Of a stretch of DNA of 10,268 bases, positions 8,101-10,268 are shown piece by piece (position 1 is the first letter of the stretch; each line of letters starts with the position of its first letter). Made by a program: the position numbers and the translations under genes. Under the pieces are notes generated by a model that worked only from the letters and a program-made list of their open reading frames with translations, made no database searches and was not told the DNA's origin. Source of the stretch: an uncultured Eubacterium sp. (GTDB lineage: Bacteria > Bacillota > Clostridia > Peptostreptococcales > Anaerovoracaceae); assembly GCA_946614405.1 (NCBI GenBank), contig CAMOGZ010000035.1, forward strand, positions 1 to 10,268, written 5' to 3'.

Positions 8101-8282
8101 CTGGCCATCATATGATGGATGCCCGGCTTGCCGTTGGCAGTCGGAGGTCCTTCATAGAACACGAACTGCGGCTGCCCTTCTCTGGCATCGACGCATTTCT
8201 GCAGCAGATCTTCCTCGATCCACTTGTCTTTCTGTTCGGTCTGCACCTGTGCGACCGGCTTGTCTGATAGTTTCTCAAACAT
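5169..8282 (-). CDS. ileS: Isoleucyl-tRNA synthetase, type 2 (IleS2-like) with GIHH signature
   Basis: A 1037-residue class I aminoacyl-tRNA synthetase that charges tRNA-Ile in the cytoplasm. Length and sequence match the eukaryote-like / Thermus-like type 2 group. The signature normally written HIGH reads GIHH at residues 54-57 (after PPTANGKP), with the first and third residues exchanged. The KMSKS loop is KMSKH at 596-600. The CP1 editing domain (about 200-410) carries the WTTTPWTL strand (222-229) and GTGIVHTAPAFGEDD (317-331), so proofreading is probably intact. Zinc-type Cys pairs occur at CPRC (181-184) and CWRC (394-397), with more Cys in the CECGHLEC block. The ATG at 8282 has an AAAGGAA ribosome site about nine bases upstream. 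Expression is under an upstream isoleucine T-box. It is the only ileS in the window. The motif swap predicts reduced sensitivity to mupirocin, known for IleS2 proteins with this change, but that is inference here. Confidence 0.97.
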   Translation of the reverse strand: MFEKLSDKPVAQVQTEQKDKWIEEDLLQKCVDAREGQPQFVFYEGPPTANGKPGIHHMMARTLKDSINRYKTMKGFQVNRKGGWDTHGLPVEIEVEKQLGINGKQEIEKYGIREFNKKCRESVFTYTDMWRDMSERMAYMADMDNPYITLDNDYIETEWWILKQFFGKDMIYEGHKILPYCPRCGTGLASHEVAQGYKDVKVNTLIVKFKVVGKENEYFLAWTTTPWTLLSNTVVTVGPEFDYIRAQMKEGDEAGNIFYVAKHLADKVLGEGTYEILSEMKGKDMEYMEYEQLLPIVKADKKAFFVTCMDYVSIEDGTGIVHTAPAFGEDDYQCGRKYDLPMLQPVDEKGCFTEGPWEGHFVMEEGLDIEIIKYLAKDNKIYKREKISHNYPHCWRCGTPLVYYAKPSWYIKMSALKDQLVANNNAVNWFPPFVGEKRFGNWLEEVKDWAISRTRYWGMPIPIWRCECGHLECMGSRAELVERAVEDIDESIDMHRPFVDDVHIVCPECGKQMSRIPEVIDCWFDSGAMPFAQWHYPFEHKDDFDKLFPADFICEGIDQTRGWFYSLMAISTFIMGTAPYKNVLVNDLILDAKGKKMSKHVGNTVDPFAMLDKYGADATRWYLLSVSPAWSPTKFDEEGLKETVSKFFGTLKNVYNFFVLYANMDDLDVKSLSVPYAERPELDRWILSKYNQLVKDVTEYMDHYDHMKTVRAIQDFVNEDLSNWYIRRARRRFYASGLSDDKKSVYATTYEVLEGTARLIAPVAPFLSDEIYTKLTGEDTVHIAYFPEADETAIDKTVEERMDLVRALCNLGRGIREKESIKVRQPLSEILVDGKYKDIIEDLSPLIMEELNVKNVVFAEKLDTYMDYSLKPNFKVAGPVLGKNIKAFGGALAKEDAADFVARLDSGEKVCLDLNGEEVEIQKEFVDVRINAKEGFAVAMENNVFAILDTTITDELSKEGIAREIISKIQQMRKQKDLDMMDHITISMSCDEEVKAAVACHEDYIKSETLAESIDAAEGLSEVDINGHKTGLDIKRV

Positions 8283-8339
8283 GTTTCTCGATTCCTTTCC
8301 GTTTATTCGTTCGTCGGGTCAGGACCAGTCTTTATTCAT

Positions 8340-8375
8340 AAAAAAGTCCCCAACCGACATAAGTCTGTTAGGGAC
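8340..8375 (-). terminator. T-box intrinsic terminator
   Basis: On the minus strand GTCCCTAAC pairs with GTTGGGGAC (9 bp, one G-T wobble), with a further GAC/GTC helix inside. It is followed by six T residues (8345-8340). It follows the T-box sequence directly and is the alternative to the antiterminator. Uncharged tRNA-Ile should prevent it from forming. Confidence 0.92.
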
Positions 8376-8583
8376 GATCATTCATAACCGCGGTACCACC
8401 CTAGTTGCCTTCCTCTCAGCGTATGCCGAAGCACCGCCTGTAAGGGGCCTCTCATTAAAGTGTCAGACTCGGGAGTGATATTCATACTCTGCTTCACCGG
8501 GCATCTCTCACCTCACATGCCCTCTCTGTAAGGATATTACGCAGGACTACTGGTTCCGTCACAGTCCGAATATTTAATTCAAC
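8340..8583 (-). promoter_or_regulatory. T-box riboswitch (tRNA-Ile) upstream of ileS
   Basis: The leader carries the canonical T-box AGGGTGGTACCGCG at 8402-8389. Its TGGT bulge (8398-8395) can pair with the tRNA acceptor NCCA end, and the T fits the A discriminator of tRNA-Ile. Stem I is closed by TCGGACT (8569-8563) with AGTCTGA (8469-8463). Near its 3' side is GAATATCACTC, where ATC (8479-8477), an isoleucine codon followed by A, is the expected specifier. The apical part has the usual AGAGAG and GGTGAGAG elements. A terminator follows the T-box. Uncharged tRNA-Ile binding to the specifier and the bulge should favour antitermination and raise ileS expression, probably with rlmN. The transcript start near 8583 is predicted from the promoter. 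Confidence 0.95.
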
Positions 8584-8589
8584 TTGTTC

Positions 8590-8618
8590 ATTATATAAGC
8601 AAAATCCTCTGGTGTCAA
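8590..8618 (-). promoter_or_regulatory. Consensus sigma-A promoter of ileS
   Basis: On the minus strand TTGACA (8618-8613), 17-base spacer and TATAAT (8595-8590), a perfect match to both consensus hexamers. It lies 10 bases after the aquaporin stop codon and about 300 bases before the ileS start, leaving room for the T-box leader. Control is thus by attenuation after a strong start. Confidence 0.92.
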
Positions 8619-8627
8619 GGGATTCTG

Positions 8628-9461
8628 TCAGGCCTCATCCGCTTCCTTTGCTTTCTCAACAAAGTCTTCCTGTGCAGGCTCCGGATCACCTGTCTGCTCT
8701 TCGATTTCATCTGCCTCTTTCGGCTCTTCCGGGGTCTGCTCTTCGATCTCGTCCGCCTCTTTCGGCTCTGTGAAAGACTGCTCTGTCAGAAGCATGTAGA
8801 CCAAGGCCGCTATGACTGCGCCCAAAAGCGGCGCCAGCAGGAACACCCAGACCTGTTTCAGTGCATCTCCGCCCACAAGCAGCGCAGGGCCCAGACTTCT
8901 GGCAGGATTCACGGATGTTCCGGTGAAAGGAATGCCGAAGAGATGGACCAGGGTCAGTGTCAGCCCGATGACAAGACCTGCAGTAGCTGCATGTTCGGCT
9001 TTGTTCGTGGCAGCAAGCACCACCAGAACGAAGACAAAGGTCATCACCACTTCCATCAGGAAAGCCACCCCTGCATGGATGCCCATGACACTGGCTGCCC
9101 CATACCCATTCTGCCCCAGGGACTCATTTCCTCCGAAGCAGGCCCAGAGAAAGGCTGCTCCGCAGATGGCGCCGAGGCACTGCCCGATCACATATCCGAC
9201 AAAGTCTTTTCTGTCGATTCTCTTGCAGATCAGCATGCCCAGAGATACCGCCGGATTCACATGACATCCCGAGATGTCGCCGATGGCATATGCCATAGCC
9301 GTGACAGACAGACCAAAAGCAAAAGCGATGATCAGTGTGGTAAAGGCAATGGGGATCGGAAACCCTATGCCGATGAACACCGAGTTCATAGCCACCGCCG
9401 TTCCGCATCCGAATATAACCAGAACCGCCGTTCCGATGAATTCCGCAATGTATTTTCTCAT
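8628..9461 (-). CDS. aqpZ: Aquaporin Z-like water channel with acidic repeated tail
   Basis: A 277-residue MIP-family channel in the cytoplasmic membrane. The core (residues 1-228) has six predicted membrane helices and the two half-helix motifs NPA at 69-71 and 185-187. The four selectivity-filter residues match AqpZ: Phe49, His173, Thr182 and Arg188, the last three in LVHLFGI...TGTSVNPAR. This predicts water selectivity rather than glycerol transport. A charged C-terminal tail (about 229-277) is added to the usual about 230-residue fold and holds two 14-residue acidic repeats starting EPKEADEIEEQT. The ATG at 9461 has AAGGAGG eight bases upstream and a good promoter at 9498-9526. No terminator is visible between its stop and the ileS promoter 10 bases later. 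It is divergent from a small membrane protein gene. Confidence 0.95.
   Translation of the reverse strand: MRKYIAEFIGTAVLVIFGCGTAVAMNSVFIGIGFPIPIAFTTLIIAFAFGLSVTAMAYAIGDISGCHVNPAVSLGMLICKRIDRKDFVGYVIGQCLGAICGAAFLWACFGGNESLGQNGYGAASVMGIHAGVAFLMEVVMTFVFVLVVLAATNKAEHAATAGLVIGLTLTLVHLFGIPFTGTSVNPARSLGPALLVGGDALKQVWVFLLAPLLGAVIAALVYMLLTEQSFTEPKEADEIEEQTPEEPKEADEIEEQTGDPEPAQEDFVEKAKEADEA
8692..8769 (-). repeat. Two tandem 42-bp units encoding the aquaporin tail repeat
   Basis: Two 36-bp near-identical blocks at 8692-8727 and 8734-8769 repeat with a 42-bp period. They encode EPKEADEIEEQT followed by PE in one copy and GD in the other. The few base differences between copies are mostly silent, which suggests either a moderately old duplication with protein-level selection or replication slippage. 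Confidence 0.9.
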
Positions 9462-9497
9462 TATTTAGTCCTCCTTGATGTAATACAGACATCGAAT

Positions 9498-9526
9498 ATA
9501 GTAAACTTCTTTTCAAAGAATGTCAA
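9498..9526 (-). promoter_or_regulatory. Promoter of the aquaporin gene
   Basis: On the minus strand TTGACA (9526-9521), 17-base spacer and TACTAT (9503-9498), followed by about 30 bases of leader with AAGGAGG before the ATG at 9461. It is interleaved with a plus-strand promoter. Confidence 0.8.
9507..9520. promoter_or_regulatory. Operator-like palindrome between divergent promoters
   Basis: TTCTTT-TC-AAAGAA is a perfect 6-bp inverted repeat with a 2-base centre. It lies in the spacer of the aquaporin promoter and covers the -35 of the divergent promoter. The position is that of a possible shared regulator site; no regulator is recognised in the window. Confidence 0.4.
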
Positions 9527-9538
9527 ATGTGGTAAGAT
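9510..9538 (+). promoter_or_regulatory. Promoter of the small membrane protein gene
   Basis: TTTTCA (9510-9515), 17-base spacer and TAAGAT (9533-9538) with the extended -10 TGG directly in front. The predicted start near 9545 leaves about 30 bases of leader with AAGGAGGT before the ATG at 9576. A second possibility, TTGATG-N16-TATAGT at 9475-9502, is less well placed. Confidence 0.55.
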
Positions 9539-9575
9539 AGTATACGAAATAAGAACAGAAAAGGAGGTATGACAC

Positions 9576-9800
9576 ATGCCTTTAATGATATTAGGACTGA
9601 TCTTCGTGGTGGGACTCTTCGCCTGGTACATGCTGTCCACCAGCGGATCCTCAAACAGTGATGACACCCCGCCGAAAGACAAGCCGAAAGAAAGGCCACA
9701 CCGCCCCGATGACAATCTCCGAAAGGAAGACAACGTCATCTACCTTTCCGACAACATCGAACAGATCAAGAAAAACCACAACATCGGAACCAAAGAATAA
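9576..9800 (+). CDS. Small single-pass membrane protein of unknown function
   Basis: A 74-residue protein I do not recognise. Residues 3-20 (PLMILGLIFVVGLFAWYM) form one strong hydrophobic helix. It is followed by a short Ser/Thr linker, a Pro/Lys-rich stretch (about 31-47) and a charged tail ending NNIGTKE-like. The N-terminal helix without a cleavage site suggests a membrane anchor with a hydrophilic tail; orientation cannot be decided. The start is well supported: AAGGAGGT lies seven bases before the ATG. An intrinsic terminator begins right after the TAA, and a plausible promoter lies upstream, so it is a complete one-gene unit. It is the only confident plus-strand gene here and shares a control region with the aquaporin, so joint or opposite regulation is possible. 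No functional claim is made. Confidence 0.85.
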   Translation: MPLMILGLIFVVGLFAWYMLSTSGSSNSDDTPPKDKPKERPHRPDDNLRKEDNVIYLSDNIEQIKKNHNIGTKE

Positions 9801-9824
9801 GACCTGCCCCGCGCAGGTCTTTTT
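9801..9824 (+). terminator. Intrinsic terminator of the small membrane protein gene
   Basis: Perfect 7-bp stem GACCTGC / GCAGGTC with loop CCCGC, followed by five T residues (9820-9824). The stem starts on the base after the stop codon. Confidence 0.95.
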
Positions 9825-9831
9825 ACTATCC

Positions 9832-9854
9832 CGGGGCCTGGTGAGAAGGCCCCG
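9832..9854. other. GC-rich hairpin without a T tract
   Basis: CGGGGCCT pairs with AGGCCCCG over 8 bp around the loop GGTGAGA. There is no T-run on either strand, so it is not an intrinsic terminator. It lies just past one and marks the last GC-rich stretch before the base composition changes. Confidence 0.5.
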
Positions 9855-9896
9855 CGGCGCTGCACGTGTGACTCGGAACAGCTTGCGATCGCAGGT

Positions 9897-9916
9897 GGTT
9901 ATATGAGGTTATATGA
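9897..9916 (+). repeat. Perfect 10-bp tandem repeat
   Basis: GGTTATATGA occurs twice in direct succession (9897-9906 and 9907-9916). It sits where the GC-rich sequence gives way to the AT-richer repeat region. It may be replication slippage or a scar at an insertion boundary. Confidence 0.75.
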
Positions 9917-9998
9917 TCCATCAAAAGGTCTGTTCCGGATCGTGAATTTCACCTTTAAAATTGGAGACATTGTGTCCGGATCGCCTCCGTGAATTTAC

Positions 9999-10034
9999 GA
10001 AACTGATACAGAATGCGCAAAGTGTGTCGGTTTC
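9999..10034. other. Hairpin with 12-bp stem including two G-U pairs
   Basis: GAAACTGATACA (9999-10010) and TGTGTCGGTTTC (10023-10034) pair over all 12 positions if two G-U wobbles are allowed in the plus-strand RNA, around a 12-base loop. In the minus-strand RNA the same positions would be A-C mismatches, so as RNA the pairing favours the plus strand. No T-run follows on either strand. Confidence 0.55.
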
Positions 10035-10038
10035 ATAA

Positions 10039-10268
10039 AAAATCACAACATTTTTGGATACATTTCGAGTGGTAAACCCGCTCGAACAAGGCAAATGTAT
10101 CCGTTTCGAAAAAATAAGGGTCGTTATCGGAGACAATGTGTCCGTTAAGAACGTTGATTTTTACAAAACGGAACACGACTTTATCAACGACGATCCCTTT
10201 AATATGCCATTGTCACAGGAGGAAAAAACATATCCGAATATGACAAACGGCAACAGACGTACGTTTTT
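10039..10268 (+). other. Unresolved AT-richer end region, possibly 5' part of an unidentified gene
   Basis: One plus-strand frame (codons starting at 10039) is open to the window edge for 76 codons and reads ...VVIGDNVSVKNVDFYKTEHDFINDDPF..., but it has no well-placed start: TTG 10054, GTG 10069 and ATG 10204 all lack a ribosome site. A second frame has a perfect AGGAGG (10217-10222) seven bases before ATA at 10230 and then reads ISEYDKRQQTYVF to the edge. Neither can be identified from this length. The region from 9825 to 10038 holds only repeats and hairpins. Confidence 0.25.
10056..10102. other. Two-part long hairpin
   Basis: GGATACATTT (10056-10065) pairs perfectly with AAATGTATCC (10093-10102). 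Inside, CGAGTGG (10066-10072) pairs with CCGCTCG (10078-10084, one T-G wobble) around the loop TAAAC. An 8-base bulge (AACAAGGC, 10085-10092) lies on the 3' side only. No T-run follows on either strand, so it is not an intrinsic terminator. Confidence 0.6.

Larger units (their letters stand above)
9931..10143. repeat. Cluster of related TGTGTCCG motifs in inverted pairs
   Basis: A TGTGTCCG-like motif starts at 9931 (TGTTCCGG), 9971 (TGTGTCCG), 10023 (TGTGTCGG), 10096 (TGTATCCG) and 10137 (TGTGTCCG), always on the plus strand. Four of these have an inverted partner: GGAGACA at 9963, TGATACA at 10004, GGATACA at 10056 and GGAGACA at 10129. The outer two pairs are nearly the same 15-bp imperfect palindrome, GGAGACA-T/A-TGTGTCC. 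The first two copies also share CCGGATCG and, with a 5-base insertion, GTGAATTT. Arrays like this occur at ends of mobile elements, as protein-binding arrays, or in structured RNA. No gene is confidently seen here. Confidence 0.65.

Noticed and set aside
5937..8267. A 776-codon open frame on the plus strand opposite ileS
   Set aside because: It is a shadow of ileS. The ileS frame has full family motifs and a T-box leader; the opposite frame has no recognisable domain.
8282..8339. A short peptide frame (MNKDWS) between the T-box terminator and ileS
   Set aside because: It has only six codons and no ribosome site, because the T-run of the terminator precedes it.
9832..9854. A second terminator after the small membrane protein gene
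   Set aside because: The stem is strong but no T-run follows on either strand.
9921..10136. A 71-codon minus-strand open frame in the repeat region
   Set aside because: It needs a TTG start without a ribosome site, and its composition follows the repeats and hairpins.
9931..10143. A CRISPR array or integron attC sites
   Set aside because: Motif copies are short and diverged with unequal spacing, and no RYYYAAC/GTTRRRY core pairs are seen.

Overview
The window looks like chromosomal DNA from a Gram-positive, Firmicutes-type bacterium, most likely a Clostridia / Lachnospiraceae-like lineage. The reasons are a canonical tRNA-sensing T-box leader in front of ileS, strong AGGAGG-type ribosome binding sites, sigma-A promoters with 17-bp spacers, and a small P-loop protein of a kind typical of these genomes. 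The organism call is inference; no rRNA or other marker lies in the window.

Nearly all genes are on the minus strand, so the biological order runs from high to low coordinates. At about 9461-8628 is an AqpZ-like aquaporin with an unusual acidic, duplicated C-terminal tail. Ten bases after its stop codon comes a near-perfect promoter (8590-8618) and an isoleucine T-box leader (about 8583-8340) that controls ileS (8282-5169). Five bases after ileS comes rlmN (5163-4129). A second promoter overlaps the rlmN stop and drives a small P-loop protein (4073-3651), which is closed by an intrinsic terminator (3606-3635). Next is a Nudix CoA pyrophosphatase (3590-2961) joined by a TGATG overlap to a YgiQ-type radical SAM protein (2961-1063). 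The tail of that gene overlaps by 122 bp the start of a beta-class DNA methyltransferase (1184 to beyond base 1).

On the plus strand, divergent from the aquaporin, is one short gene for a 74-residue single-pass membrane protein (9576-9800), followed at once by an intrinsic terminator. The promoters of this gene and the aquaporin are interleaved around a TTCTTT-TC-AAAGAA palindrome.

The last about 370 bases (9897-10268) differ from the rest. They look AT-richer, have no confident gene, and are dense in inverted repeats. They hold four paired copies of a GRNACA/TGTNTCC-like core plus a related fifth copy, a 12-bp wobble-paired hairpin, and a large two-part hairpin. A perfect Shine-Dalgarno lies in front of an ATA codon at the window edge. 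This could be the end of a mobile element or another structured locus, and it is the part least explained by known features.

The themes that can be supported are translation (T-box, IleS, RlmN), cofactor turnover (CoA pyrophosphatase), radical SAM chemistry (RlmN, YgiQ) and DNA modification. The IleS carries the swapped GIHH version of the HIGH signature, which is known from mupirocin-hyper-resistant IleS2 enzymes.
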